A stretch of 64,000 nucleotides of DNA. Origin: Ruegeria sediminis (GTDB taxonomy: Bacteria > Pseudomonadota > Alphaproteobacteria > Rhodobacterales > Rhodobacteraceae). Of this stretch, positions 43,803 to 52,243 are shown piece by piece (positions within the stretch are counted from its first letter, which is position 1; every line of letters starts with the position of its first letter). The notes under the pieces are model-generated. The model made no database searches, was not told where the DNA came from, and saw only the letters and a program-made list of their open reading frames with translations. The stretch covers positions 186,001 through 250,000 of the forward strand of contig NZ_VCPD01000001.1 in NCBI RefSeq assembly GCF_005938215.1, in the 5' to 3' direction. Both the position numbers and the translations under genes were made by a program.

Positions 43803-44606
43803 TTACTGGGCGGTCCACCCTCCGTCGACCGGGATCGCGGCGCCGGTCAGGTTATGCGCTAGCGTCGAACACAGCCACAGAGCAAGCGCCCCGATCTCGG
43901 ATGGATCGGAACCGCGAAGCGAGGGTTGCTTTTCCTTCAGCATGTCCGCAACCGCTGCGTCGCGGTCCCCGTCGAAGGCGGCCATGCGTTCCTGAATCTG
44001 CGGCTCGATGATGGCGGTGTTGGTCCAGCCGGGACAAATGCAGTTGACCGTCACGCCGCCCGATTTGCTGTTTCCGCGTGCAGCGTATTCCAGCGCCGCG
44101 ACCTTGCTGAGGCCGACCAGCCCGTGCTTGGCCGCCACATAGGGCGCCTTTTGTTTCGATGCGACAAGCCCATGCACCGAGGCGATGTTGATGACCCTGC
44201 CATAGCCGCGTTCGGCCATGACCGGCATCGCCGCCTGCATGGTCTGAAAAGCGGCGCTGAGGTTGATGGCGATTATGGCGTCCCATGTGCTTCGCGGCAT
44301 GTCCGCCAGCCAGGCGGTGTGCTGGATGCCGGCATTGTTGACCAGAATGTCCGCTCCTCCCCACGCGGCGACCGCCTGCATGAGGGCGTCGATTTCTGCG
44401 GCGTCGCGCAGGTCGCCCGCGAAGAATTCAGCCTCGGGCGCACCCTTGTTGCGCAGATGGAGGCAGACTTCCTTGATCTGATCGGCATCGGCCAACCCGT
44501 GTACGGCTATGCGCGCCCCGGCACCCGCAAGCGCCTCGGCAATCGCCAGCCCGATCCCCTGTACGGATCCGGTCACCAGTGCGGTCTTTCCCTTCAAGTC
44601 GGTCAT
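43803..44606 (-). CDS. Short-chain dehydrogenase, 3-hydroxybutyrate-dehydrogenase-like
   Basis: A 267-residue SDR. NAD site TALVTGSVQGIGLAIAEALA near residues 8-27 and NNAGIQ near 89-94. The catalytic Ser lies in INIASVHGL near 139-147, and YVAAKHGLVGL near 155-165 provides Tyr and Lys. This pattern matches 3-hydroxybutyrate dehydrogenases (bdhA/hbdH), although other 3-hydroxyacyl substrates are possible. Its start overlaps the ligase stop by four bases, with the thiolase further upstream; the operon therefore pairs a ligase, a thiolase and this dehydrogenase. The call of the family is firm, the substrate is inferred. Confidence 0.85.
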   Translation of the reverse strand: MTDLKGKTALVTGSVQGIGLAIAEALAGAGARIAVHGLADADQIKEVCLHLRNKGAPEAEFFAGDLRDAAEIDALMQAVAAWGGADILVNNAGIQHTAWLADMPRSTWDAIIAINLSAAFQTMQAAMPVMAERGYGRVINIASVHGLVASKQKAPYVAAKHGLVGLSKVAALEYAARGNSKSGGVTVNCICPGWTNTAIIEPQIQERMAAFDGDRDAAVADMLKEKQPSLRGSDPSEIGALALWLCSTLAHNLTGAAIPVDGGWTAQ

Positions 44607-46111
44607 GTTTCCTTCTCCAGCATCTTGCGCAGCTCGGTTTTCAGAACCTTGCCATAGTTGTTCTTGGGCAGTTCGCCGACAGCAATGTACGCCTTCGGCC
44701 GCTTGAACCGGGCGATGTTCTGGGTGCAAAGCTCGTCCAGTTCCGCGGGATCGGCTTTGCCAACGACAAAGGCGACCACTTCTTCGCCCCATTCGGTATG
44801 CGGACGGCCCACGACCGATACTTCGGTCACCTGTGGATGGGTCAGAAGAACCTCCTCGACCTCGCGCGGATAGATGTTCGAGCCGCCCGAGATGATCAGG
44901 TCCTTGGAACGGTCCTGCAGGGTGACGTAACCGTCCTCGTCCATGAACCCCATGTCGCCGGTCATAAGCCAGCCGTTCACCAGCGTCTTGCCGGTCGCGT
45001 CGGGGTTCTGCCAATAGCCCGGCATGACCACGTCACCGCGAACCATGATCTCGCCATGGCTGCCGGGCGGCAGAAACGCCCCGTCGCTGTCGCCAATGCG
45101 GACTTCGACCATCGATTGCGCCCGGCCAACGCTGGACAATCGCTGCTTCCAACGCGGGTGGCTGCGATCGGTCACGTCATGGCGCGACAGCGCGGTGATC
45201 CCCATCGGGCATTCGCCCTGCCCGTAAATCTGCACGAAGATCGGCCCGAAATGGTCCACTGCCTCGACGATATCGGCCAGGTACATCGGCCCGCCCGCGT
45301 AGATGATCGTACGCAGCCCGTCCCCGCTCTGGCCCGTGGCCTTCGCGACGTCGGTCATCCGTTTTACCATCGTCGGCGCGGCGAACATTTGCACGCGGCC
45401 GAAATGACGAGCCAGATCGAAGATTTCCGCCTCGTCGAACCCGCCGGAATCCGGGCAGACATGGCGTGCCCCGGCCAGCACATGCACCATGTTGTAAAGA
45501 CCCGCCCCGTGGCTCATCGGCGCGGCGTATAGGATCGCGTCTTCAGCGCTGACGTTGTCCACATCGGTCCCATAGGCCAGCGACACGCCCATCAGCATTC
45601 GATGGGTGATCGTAACGCCCTTGGGTTTGCCGGTCGTTCCCGAAGTGTAGAACAACCACGCGAGATCCACGGGTTCGCGGTGCACCGGCTCGTCTATCGG
45701 ATCATGTGCAAGAGCCGCGGCATAGTCATTGGCCGTGATATCGACCAGACGACCCTTCACATCGGCATCGGACAAGGCCTCGGTCAGGCCCGGAGAGGTA
45801 AAGGTGATGTCGGTGCCGGAGTTGTCGAGAATGTAGGCGACCTCGCGACCGTGCAGCTTGGCATTGATCGGCACGGCGGCGGCGCCGGCATACCAAATGG
45901 CGTATTGCGCGATCAGGTAGTCGGGGCAGTTCTTCATGAATATCGCCACGCGGTCGCCCGGCCTGACGCCCTGCGCGACCAGCCAGCCCGCCACTTGCAA
46001 GGCCCGGCGATGGAAAGTTCCGTAATCAGCCACCAAGTCGCGACCGGAATACAGCGCCGGCCGTTCGGCGTTCAGTTGCGCCTGCCGCTTGAGCCAGAGA
46101 CCGATGTTCAT
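44603..46111 (-). CDS. AMP-binding acyl-CoA synthetase
   Basis: A 502-residue adenylate-forming ligase. Key motifs are YTSGTTGKPKGVTITHR near residues 159-175, YGQGECPMG near 292-300 and MTGDMGFMDEDGYVTLQDR near 382-400. The C-terminal Lys lies in KNNYGKVLKTELRKML. The start overlaps the thiolase stop (ATGA). The length fits medium-chain or malonyl/other acyl-CoA synthetases; the true acid is unknown. With the SDR and thiolase it forms a degradation operon that activates a carboxylic acid and splits it to acyl-CoA units. Confidence 0.9.
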   Translation of the reverse strand: MNIGLWLKRQAQLNAERPALYSGRDLVADYGTFHRRALQVAGWLVAQGVRPGDRVAIFMKNCPDYLIAQYAIWYAGAAAVPINAKLHGREVAYILDNSGTDITFTSPGLTEALSDADVKGRLVDITANDYAAALAHDPIDEPVHREPVDLAWLFYTSGTTGKPKGVTITHRMLMGVSLAYGTDVDNVSAEDAILYAAPMSHGAGLYNMVHVLAGARHVCPDSGGFDEAEIFDLARHFGRVQMFAAPTMVKRMTDVAKATGQSGDGLRTIIYAGGPMYLADIVEAVDHFGPIFVQIYGQGECPMGITALSRHDVTDRSHPRWKQRLSSVGRAQSMVEVRIGDSDGAFLPPGSHGEIMVRGDVVMPGYWQNPDATGKTLVNGWLMTGDMGFMDEDGYVTLQDRSKDLIISGGSNIYPREVEEVLLTHPQVTEVSVVGRPHTEWGEEVVAFVVGKADPAELDELCTQNIARFKRPKAYIAVGELPKNNYGKVLKTELRKMLEKET

Positions 46112-47268
46112 CCCTTGACCCCTTCCAGAACCGACGCATAGTTCGCGACGCCGGAACCGCCCATGTTGAAGACCAGCCCCAGTTCGGCGCCGGGATGCTG
46201 CATCGCGTCGGCTTGCCCAAGAACCTGACGCGCGATCAGCGTGTGCATCGACACACCCGTCGCACCCACGGGATGACCCTTGGCCTTGAGACCGCCTGAC
46301 AGGTTCACCGGCAGCCTGCCGCCGGCGTGAACGATCCCGCCTTCCAGAACATCCGCCGCATGACCATGCGCGGCAAGGCCCATCGCTTCGTAGATCAGCA
46401 GTTCGGCAATGGTGAAACAGTCGTGCACCTCGGCCACGTCGATATCGTTGACCGTGATGCCAGCCCGGTCGTAAGCGGCGTGAATCGCCTTGCGCGGCCC
46501 CTCGAAGGCCAGAAGGTCGCGTTGAGACATCGGCATGATGTCGTTGACCTGTGCCACGCCGCGCATCTTTACGGCCTTCGACACATCGCCCAGCAGTTCC
46601 TCGGAAACCAAAACCAACGCCGCGGCCCCGTCGGACACCAGCGAGCAATCGGTTTTCTTCAGCGGCGGCGCAATGATCGGGTTCCGCTCGGACACTTCGG
46701 CGCAAAACGCTTCGTCCATCGGCTTTTGCAACTGTGCCAACGGGTTGTTCACCGAATTGCCGTGGTTCTTGGCCGCGATCCGGGCGAGTGCGCGGGTCTG
46801 GTCGCCGTACTTGGCGAAATAGGCCTGCGCGAATTGGGCGAACACCCCCGGAAAGGACAACCCCGCCTCTTCGGCCTGATAGGCCGCATGGCCCAAAGCT
46901 GCCGCCACATCAGGCGTGGGTAGATGGGTCATCTTTTCGACACCGATGACCAGGGCAACCTTGGCCTCGCCCGCCAGTATGGCTTGCCGCGCTGCAAACA
47001 CCGCTGCGGAACCCGACGCGCAGGCGTTTTCAAGCCGGGTTGCGGGTTTGAAACGCAAGCCCGGATCGATGCTCATCGCCAGCGAAGCGGGAAAGCCGTC
47101 CGGAACCAGCCCGCCGTTGAAATGCCCGAGCCAGATGCCGTCCACGTCTTCCGCGCCGATCCCGGCATCCAACAACGCCTGGCGCCCGGCCGCGACGATC
47201 ATGTCCTCAAGCGTCAGTTCCGTGAGCTTTCCGAATTTCGTATGGCCCCAGCCCGCAATCAGTACCAT
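46108..47268 (-). CDS. Thiolase-family acetyl-CoA acyltransferase (SCP2-type)
   Basis: A 386-residue thiolase superfamily protein. The N-terminal Cys lies in ENACASGSAAVFAARQ near residues 82-97, the HDCFTIAE motif near 293-300, and GGLKAKGHPVGATG near 335-348 carries the catalytic His. The HDCF/GHP set is that of SCP2-type thiolases rather than AtoB. The start at MVLIAGWG follows a GGGAGGAG ribosome-binding site; a longer frame upstream lacks it. First gene of the operon, divergent from the PAS-LuxR gene. Confidence 0.9.
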   Translation of the reverse strand: MVLIAGWGHTKFGKLTELTLEDMIVAAGRQALLDAGIGAEDVDGIWLGHFNGGLVPDGFPASLAMSIDPGLRFKPATRLENACASGSAAVFAARQAILAGEAKVALVIGVEKMTHLPTPDVAAALGHAAYQAEEAGLSFPGVFAQFAQAYFAKYGDQTRALARIAAKNHGNSVNNPLAQLQKPMDEAFCAEVSERNPIIAPPLKKTDCSLVSDGAAALVLVSEELLGDVSKAVKMRGVAQVNDIMPMSQRDLLAFEGPRKAIHAAYDRAGITVNDIDVAEVHDCFTIAELLIYEAMGLAAHGHAADVLEGGIVHAGGRLPVNLSGGLKAKGHPVGATGVSMHTLIARQVLGQADAMQHPGAELGLVFNMGGSGVANYASVLEGVKG

Positions 47269-47354
47269 GGACTCCTCCCTTTCTCTCGTGCAAAGATTTA
47301 TGATCCTGCGCACGCCCACCGCAACTCCGTAAAAATACCCGGCACCATGAGGTT

Positions 47355-47891
47355 ATGAGCGATCCTGCTTTCGAATATGCGCCGATCGGCCTTGTCGAAC
47401 TGGAGAACCGCGTGATCCGGCGCTGCAACCTGCAGTTTGCGCGGATGTTCGGCGGCGAGGAGCCGGAATACCGCAACATGCCTTTGCTGCACCTTTACCC
47501 TTCCGTAGCCGACTGGGAACGGATCGGGGCGCGCGGGCTGCAGGTGATGCGCGAGACCGGCTATTACACCGACGAGCGCGTCATGCGACGGCGCAACGGC
47601 GATCTGTTCTGGTGCCGGGCGCGTGGCCGGTCGCTGACCCCGGACGATCCGTTCAGGCACGGCATCTGGAGCTTCTCCGACATCTCCGAGGAACGCCCGA
47701 TCGTCGAACTGACACCGCGCGAACGCGAGGTGGCGATCCTGTCCTGCCGGGGCCTGTCGGCCAAGGAAATCGGTGCTGAACTGGGCCTCAGCTACCGCAC
47801 CATCGAGGCGTACCGGGCGCGTCTTCTGGAGAAGTTCGGCGCGCGCAAGCTCTCCGAACTCGTGGCGAAACTGTCGGGCATGCCGCTTTGA
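47355..47891 (+). CDS. PAS-LuxR-type regulator
   Basis: A 178-residue protein. Residues about 5-110 resemble a PAS fold (IGLVELENRVIRRCNLQFAR, FGGEEPEYRN, RRRNGDLFWCRARGR). Residues about 116-175 form a LuxR/GerE helix-turn-helix (LTPREREVAILSCRGLSAKE then IGAELGLSYRTIEAYRARLL). No phosphorylation site. It is divergent from the thiolase operon across 86 bases, so it is the likely regulator of ligase, thiolase and SDR genes; the signal sensed is not known. Confidence 0.87.
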   Translation: MSDPAFEYAPIGLVELENRVIRRCNLQFARMFGGEEPEYRNMPLLHLYPSVADWERIGARGLQVMRETGYYTDERVMRRRNGDLFWCRARGRSLTPDDPFRHGIWSFSDISEERPIVELTPREREVAILSCRGLSAKEIGAELGLSYRTIEAYRARLLEKFGARKLSELVAKLSGMPL

Positions 47892-48041
47892 CCCGGCCCG
47901 GGACTTTCAATCTTTGTCCACCAAGGCCATCTCAACGGTTTAGTCGGCGCTTTTCATGGCCCTTCGCATGGCTTATAAGGCCGCCAAATTGATCAGAGCC
48001 CGCAAGGACAGACGGGCCAAGGGGAACCGTCGAGGACACTC

Positions 48042-48533
48042 ATGACAGAAAACAGACACGAAGCGGATGTGGCGTTCATCAAGGCTCTGGCCGAACTGCT
48101 GCGCGAGAACGACCTGACCGAGTTGCAGGTCAAGCGTGACTATGGCGAAGAGGACAGCTTGAATGTCCGCGTAAGCCGTGTTTCCCAGACCGTCGCCGCC
48201 CCCGTGCATGTGGCAGCTCCGGCACCTGTGGCAGCGGCCCCCGTTGCTGCCCCTGCTCCCGCCGCGGCCCCTGCACCGTCCGACGATCCCGCCAGCCATC
48301 CTGGCGCCGTAACCTCGCCGATGGTCGGAACCGTCTATCTGCAGGCCGAACCTGGCGCTGCGCCCTTCATCTCGGTCGGCGCGAACGTCGCCGAGGGGGA
48401 TACGCTGCTCATCGTCGAAGCGATGAAGACCATGAACCACATCCACGCTCCCAAGTCGGGAACGGTCCGCCGGATCCTCGTGGGCGATGGCGACGCCGTG
48501 GAATTCGGCACCCCTCTGGTCATCATCGAGTAA
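48042..48533 (+). CDS. accB: Acetyl-CoA carboxylase biotin carboxyl carrier protein
   Basis: A 163-residue BCCP. A short N-terminal domain ([20 protein letters not shown]) is followed by a long Ala/Pro linker (about residues 52-85) and the C-terminal biotinyl domain. The biotin-accepting Lys is in [14 protein letters not shown] near residue 128, with Thr in place of the usual Met after Lys. The domain begins with [17 protein letters not shown]. It carries carboxybiotin to the carboxyltransferase in fatty-acid synthesis. It is followed by accC after nine bases. Confidence 0.97.
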   Translation: MTENRHEADVAFIKALAELLRENDLTELQVKRDYGEEDSLNVRVSRVSQTVAAPVHVAAPAPVAAAPVAAPAPAAAPAPSDDPASHPGAVTSPMVGTVYLQAEPGAAPFISVGANVAEGDTLLIVEAMKTMNHIHAPKSGTVRRILVGDGDAVEFGTPLVIIE

Positions 48534-48542
48534 GGTCAGCCG

Positions 48543-49892
48543 ATGTTTGACAAGATCCTGATTGCCAACCGTGGCGAGATCGCCCTGCGCGTGATCCGCG
48601 CCGCTCGCGAGATGGGAATTGCCACGGTCGCCGTGCATTCCACCGCCGACAGCGACGCCATGCATGTGCGCATGGCCGACGAATCGGTCTGCATCGGCCC
48701 GGCGCCCAGCCCTCAAAGCTACCTGTCGATGCCCGCGATCATCTCGGCCTGCGAGATCACCGGCGCGCAGGCGATCCATCCCGGCTACGGCTTCCTGTCC
48801 GAGAACGCCGATTTCGTGCAGATCGTCGAAGATCACGGCATCACCTTCATTGGCCCCACCGCCGAGCACATCCGGATCATGGGCGACAAGATCACCGCCA
48901 AGGACACGATGAAGGCTCTTGGCGTGCCCTGCGTTCCCGGCTCTGATGGCGGCGTTCCGGATCTGGCTTCGGCCAAGCGGATCGGGGAAGAGATCGGCTA
49001 TCCCGTCATCATCAAGGCGACCGCTGGCGGCGGCGGCCGCGGCATGAAAGTCGCCCGCACCGAAAAAGAGATGGAAAGCGCCTTCATGACCGCTCGGGCC
49101 GAAGGCAAGGCCGCCTTTGGAAACGACGAAGTCTATATCGAGAAATACCTGACCACGCCGCGCCACATCGAGATTCAGGTCTTTGGCGACGGCAAGGGCC
49201 ATGCCGTGCATCTGGGCGAACGCGACTGTTCGCTGCAGCGCCGCCACCAGAAGGTTTTCGAAGAAGCGCCGGGCCCCTGCATCTCCGAGGAAGAGCGCGC
49301 CAGGATCGGCAAGATCTGCGCCGACGCGGTGGCCAAGATCAACTATATCGGCGCGGGGACCATCGAATTTCTCTACGAGAAGGGCGAGTTCTATTTCATC
49401 GAGATGAACACCCGCCTGCAGGTTGAGCACCCGGTGACCGAAGGCATCTTCGGCGTCGATCTGGTCCGCGAGCAGATCCTCGTCGCCGCGGGCGAGCCGA
49501 TGTCCTTTGGACAAGACGATCTGCAGATAAACGGCCACGCCATCGAAGTGCGCATCAACGCCGAGCGACTGCCCAATTTCTCGCCCTGCCCCGGAAAGAT
49601 CACGGCCTATCATGCGCCGGGCGGTCTGGGCGTGCGGATGGATTCGGCGCTCTACAACGGCTACTCGATCCCGCCCTACTATGACTCGCTCATCGGGAAA
49701 CTGATCGTGCAGGGGCGCGACCGGAACGAGGCGCTGGCGCGTCTTCAACGGGCCCTGGGCGAACTGATCGTGGACGGCGTGGACACCACCGTGCCGCTTT
49801 TTCACGCCCTGCTGCACGAGCCCGACATCCACAGCGGCGACTACAACATCCACTGGCTGGAGCGCTGGCTTGCGGAGCACATGGCCAAGTAA
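48543..49892 (+). CDS. accC: Biotin carboxylase
   Basis: A 449-residue ATP-grasp enzyme that carboxylates biotin on AccB using ATP and bicarbonate. [19 protein letters not shown] near residues 6-24 opens the PreATP-grasp domain. The glycine-rich loop [20 protein letters not shown] is near 159-178, and [20 protein letters not shown] near 286-305 holds the catalytic Glu/Asn/Arg. Length and order are those of single-domain AccC rather than a fused carboxylase. A TAAGG-type site lies before the ATG. Confidence 0.98.
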   Translation: MFDKILIANRGEIALRVIRAAREMGIATVAVHSTADSDAMHVRMADESVCIGPAPSPQSYLSMPAIISACEITGAQAIHPGYGFLSENADFVQIVEDHGITFIGPTAEHIRIMGDKITAKDTMKALGVPCVPGSDGGVPDLASAKRIGEEIGYPVIIKATAGGGGRGMKVARTEKEMESAFMTARAEGKAAFGNDEVYIEKYLTTPRHIEIQVFGDGKGHAVHLGERDCSLQRRHQKVFEEAPGPCISEEERARIGKICADAVAKINYIGAGTIEFLYEKGEFYFIEMNTRLQVEHPVTEGIFGVDLVREQILVAAGEPMSFGQDDLQINGHAIEVRINAERLPNFSPCPGKITAYHAPGGLGVRMDSALYNGYSIPPYYDSLIGKLIVQGRDRNEALARLQRALGELIVDGVDTTVPLFHALLHEPDIHSGDYNIHWLERWLAEHMAK

Positions 49893-49898
49893 GGCTGC

Positions 49899-49921
49899 GG
49901 GCCGGGCGTCCGTCCCGGCCC
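49899..49921 (+). terminator. GC-rich hairpin between accC and aat
   Basis: An eight-pair stem GGGCCGGG / CCCGGCCC with a seven-base loop starts seven bases after the accC stop and is followed by CGGAGTTTCC. The T content is low, so read-through to aat is likely; it may lower aat expression relative to accBC. Confidence 0.4.
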
Positions 49922-49934
49922 CGGAGTTTCCGGA

Positions 49935-50567
49935 ATGAGCCTTACTCCGGAACTTTTGCTGCACGGATATTCCATCGGGATATTCCCGATGGCCGAACAC
50001 CGCGACGACCCCGAGCTTTTCTGGGTCGACCCGAAGTACCGCGGCGTCATTCCCCTGGACGGTTTTCACCTGTCGCGTACGCTGGCGCGCCGGATCCGAA
50101 GGGCGGACTTCGAGATTACCATCGATCGTGAATTTTCGGGTGTGGTCGAAGGCTGCGCCGACAGGGCGGAAACCTGGATCAACGATGAACTGCGCACCCT
50201 GTACGAGACCCTCCATGGCCGGGGCTTTGCGCATTCACTGGAAGTCTGGGAAGGCAACACCCTGGTCGGTGGCGTCTACGGCGTGGCCCTCGGCGCCGCC
50301 TTCTTTGGCGAGAGCATGTTTTCCCGCCGCACGGACGCCTCGAAAATCGCGCTGGCATATTTGGTGGATCGATTGCGGCAAACCGGGTTCAAGCTGTTCG
50401 ACACCCAGTTCCTGACCGCGCATCTCGCCTCGTTGGGTGCAATCGAAATCCCTCGGGCCAGGTACAAGAAGGAACTCGCCGCGGCGCTTGAAGGCAGCGC
50501 CGATTTCTCTGCGCCGCTGGAGCAGACGCCTCAGGGCGTCATACAGCGGATCACCCAGACGTCGTAG
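49935..50567 (+). CDS. aat: Leucyl/phenylalanyl-tRNA-protein transferase
   Basis: Adds Leu or Phe to proteins with N-terminal Lys/Arg, making them substrates for ClpS/ClpAP. The 210-residue length is normal. Family motifs are LLHGYSIGIFPMAEHRDDPE near residues 7-26, FWVDPKYRGVIPLDGFH, GVYGVALGAAFFGESMFSRR near 114-133 and DTQFLTAHLASLGAIEIPR near 156-174. It is convergent with the DUF2155 gene and overlaps it by 37 bases at the 3' ends. Confidence 0.95.
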   Translation: MSLTPELLLHGYSIGIFPMAEHRDDPELFWVDPKYRGVIPLDGFHLSRTLARRIRRADFEITIDREFSGVVEGCADRAETWINDELRTLYETLHGRGFAHSLEVWEGNTLVGGVYGVALGAAFFGESMFSRRTDASKIALAYLVDRLRQTGFKLFDTQFLTAHLASLGAIEIPRARYKKELAAALEGSADFSAPLEQTPQGVIQRITQTS

Positions 50568-50890
50568 CGGGCATGGTCCAACGCATTCAGCGCGGGCGAC
50601 GTGGCGATCATCCAGCCATCAAAAAGCTGCTCTGACCGCCCCTGTTCCCAGATGGTGAGATAGGCGAAGGCGTCGCCCGTCGGGTTGTCCGCGGGATAGC
50701 GGCAATCACCAAGGGCCACGTCGAGGCCGAAGACCGACGCGGTTTGCCCGTTCGTCAACTGCACATCGATGGTCTGCCCATTCACCTTGTCCAGGCCGCG
50801 CAGGATCGCGCCCTGTCCCGAGGTGACTTGTTCCTGCGCCCAGGCGGCAGTGCCCAGGAAGGCCAGGGTAAGTGAAAGGATCCGGATCAC
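50531..50890 (-). CDS. DUF2155-family exported protein
   Basis: A 119-residue protein with a signal peptide (residues 1-18, IRILSLTLAFLGTAAWA). It carries the DUF2155 pattern GAILRGLDKVNGQTIDVQLT followed by ECRYPxxNPxGDAFA-like GDCRYPADNPTGDAFAYLTI and a C-terminal YDVWVIRC. Two conserved Cys may form a disulphide. Function is unknown, but the gene is regularly found beside mlaD and NDUFA12 in this order in Alphaproteobacteria. It overlaps mlaD by four bases and the convergent aat by 37. Confidence 0.85.
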   Translation of the reverse strand: MIRILSLTLAFLGTAAWAQEQVTSGQGAILRGLDKVNGQTIDVQLTNGQTASVFGLDVALGDCRYPADNPTGDAFAYLTIWEQGRSEQLFDGWMIATSPALNALDHARYDVWVIRCMTP

Positions 50891-51342
50891 TCGCTGCTCC
50901 CGTCTCCGGCCACGAACTTGACGAGCAGGGAAATCAGGCTGACCGCCCCCTGCGTGTCCTCTATCATGTCGCCCGGTTCGAAAAAGAAGAGGGACCCGCC
51001 AGGCATGATCTCGACGAAGTTGCCGCCCAGCAAACCCTCTGACGAGATCACCGCGGCGCTGTCGTCGGGGATCTTGATGCCATCTGAGACCGAAAACGTG
51101 GTGTCGGCGCGATAGCTCTCCGGGTTGAGGGTGACGCCTGTCACGGCGCCGATCTTGACGCCGGCCAGACGGACGTCGGTGCCCACGGTCACCCCTTCGA
51201 GCGATCGGAACGACGCGCCCAGTTCGTAGCCGTCGCGTTTCTGCGACAGGCCGGTGGACTGGCTGGCATAGACGCCAAAGGCGATTGCAAAGGCCAGCAC
51301 GGCGCCGCCGACAAGCACTTCGGTCCTGTTGTAGGTAGACAT
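50887..51342 (-). CDS. mlaD: Outer-membrane lipid asymmetry protein MlaD (MCE domain)
   Basis: A 151-residue inner-membrane-anchored MCE protein. N-terminal helix near residues 10-26 (VLVGGAVLAFAIAFGVYA), then one MCE domain with YELGASFRSLEGVTVGTDVR and GVKIGAVTGVTLNPESYRAD, ending in DTQGAVSLISLLVKFV. MlaD forms the periplasmic hexameric ring that passes phospholipids between MlaFE and MlaC. mlaE and mlaF are not in this window. It starts at MSTYNRTE; the longer frame has no family match. Confidence 0.9.
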   Translation of the reverse strand: MSTYNRTEVLVGGAVLAFAIAFGVYASQSTGLSQKRDGYELGASFRSLEGVTVGTDVRLAGVKIGAVTGVTLNPESYRADTTFSVSDGIKIPDDSAAVISSEGLLGGNFVEIMPGGSLFFFEPGDMIEDTQGAVSLISLLVKFVAGDGSSE

Positions 51343-51355
51343 CGGTCCGCCTCGA

Positions 51356-51739
51356 TTATTCCGGCCGCCAGGCCTCGTAGTCAGCGCGCTCGATCGGATC
51401 GGGCCGGCGGATGGAGCCTGCGGGAGCATAGGCCATGGCCGTTCCCGTCAAGTTCTCCTGGTGCGGTTTTTCCCAAGTCTTGTGCTTGAGCGGCTTGTCG
51501 GTCGGAGGCTCGTCCCAGGTGCGGTGCAGCCAGCCGTGCCAGTCGGGGTCGATCCTGCTGGCCTCGGCCTCGCCATTGAAAATGACCCAGCGCTTGCTGT
51601 CATCGGCATTGCGGTAGAACACGTTTCCCTGATCGTCTTCGCCAACCTTGGTGCCCTTGCGCGCGGTATAGATCTGGGTATTGAGGGTCGCCCCGTTCCA
51701 CCAGGTCACGGCCCGCAAAAGAGTGTTCAGGATTCCCAT
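51356..51739 (-). CDS. NDUFA12-family NADH:ubiquinone oxidoreductase accessory subunit
   Basis: A 127-residue protein homologous to mitochondrial NDUFA12 (B17.2), a hallmark of alphaproteobacterial complex [21 protein letters not shown] and [20 protein letters not shown] followed by [20 protein letters not shown] are the conserved core. The protein sits on the peripheral arm of complex I. It precedes mlaD by 13 bases. Confidence 0.93.
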   Translation of the reverse strand: MGILNTLLRAVTWWNGATLNTQIYTARKGTKVGEDDQGNVFYRNADDSKRWVIFNGEAEASRIDPDWHGWLHRTWDEPPTDKPLKHKTWEKPHQENLTGTAMAYAPAGSIRRPDPIERADYEAWRPE

Positions 51740-51817
51740 CGGCAGCCTCCGGCATTTCGTCCCTCGCAGGTATGGACCAAAGGTTGGCCAAGGTCCAGAG
51801 CCACCAAGCCGCAGCCG

Positions 51818-52180
51818 CTATTCCGGCATGAGAGCGGTGACTTCGATCTCGATCCGGTATTTCGGGTCGATAAGCCCGCATTCGATCATGGTCGCCGCCG
51901 GCGGGTTGGCGCCGAAGGTCTCGGTCAGGATCGGCCAGCAGGGCTCGAACTCGTGCCGGTCCGGCAGCATGTAGGTCACCCGAACCACGTCGGCGAAAGA
52001 AGCACCCGCTTCGGCAAGCGCCTTGCCTATGGTCGCCAGCGCCGAACGGCATTGCTCCGCCACCCCGTCGCCCTGCCCCACAGTGCCGGCGACGTGGACG
52101 AACCCGCCCGCGACCACGGCCCGGCAATAACCGACCTTTGCCTCGAATTCCCCACCCGTCGAAATACGTCGAATTGTCAT
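51818..52180 (-). CDS. RidA-family (YjgF/Rid) deaminase-like protein
   Basis: A 120-residue Rid protein. VGYCRAVVAGGFVHVAGTVG near residues 17-36 and SFADVVRVTYMLPDRHEF near 62-79 are family motifs. A conserved Arg near 67 and the C-terminal IECGLIDPKYRIEIEVTALM are kept; the typical CFxxE position reads MIECG. RidA removes reactive enamine/imine intermediates. It is probably separate from clpX, which ends downstream behind a terminator. Confidence 0.88.
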   Translation of the reverse strand: MTIRRISTGGEFEAKVGYCRAVVAGGFVHVAGTVGQGDGVAEQCRSALATIGKALAEAGASFADVVRVTYMLPDRHEFEPCWPILTETFGANPPAATMIECGLIDPKYRIEIEVTALMPE

Positions 52181-52192
52181 GGCATCCTCACA

Positions 52193-52221
52193 AGAAAACG
52201 GCGCGGAGAGGTCCGCGCCGT
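52193..52221 (-). terminator. Rho-independent terminator after clpX
   Basis: A ten-pair perfect stem ACGGCGCGGA / TCCGCGCCGT with a four-base loop. On the minus strand it is followed by TTTCTTG, giving a usable U tail. It separates clpX from the ridA gene. Confidence 0.85.
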
Positions 52222-52243
52222 GAAAAGCCTGGTTCAGTCCGGA

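Noticed and set aside
47973-50234. A 753-codon open frame antisense to accB-accC
   Set aside because: It mirrors the codon bias of two certain genes on the other strand and its translation shows no domain; GC-rich genes routinely leave such antisense frames open.
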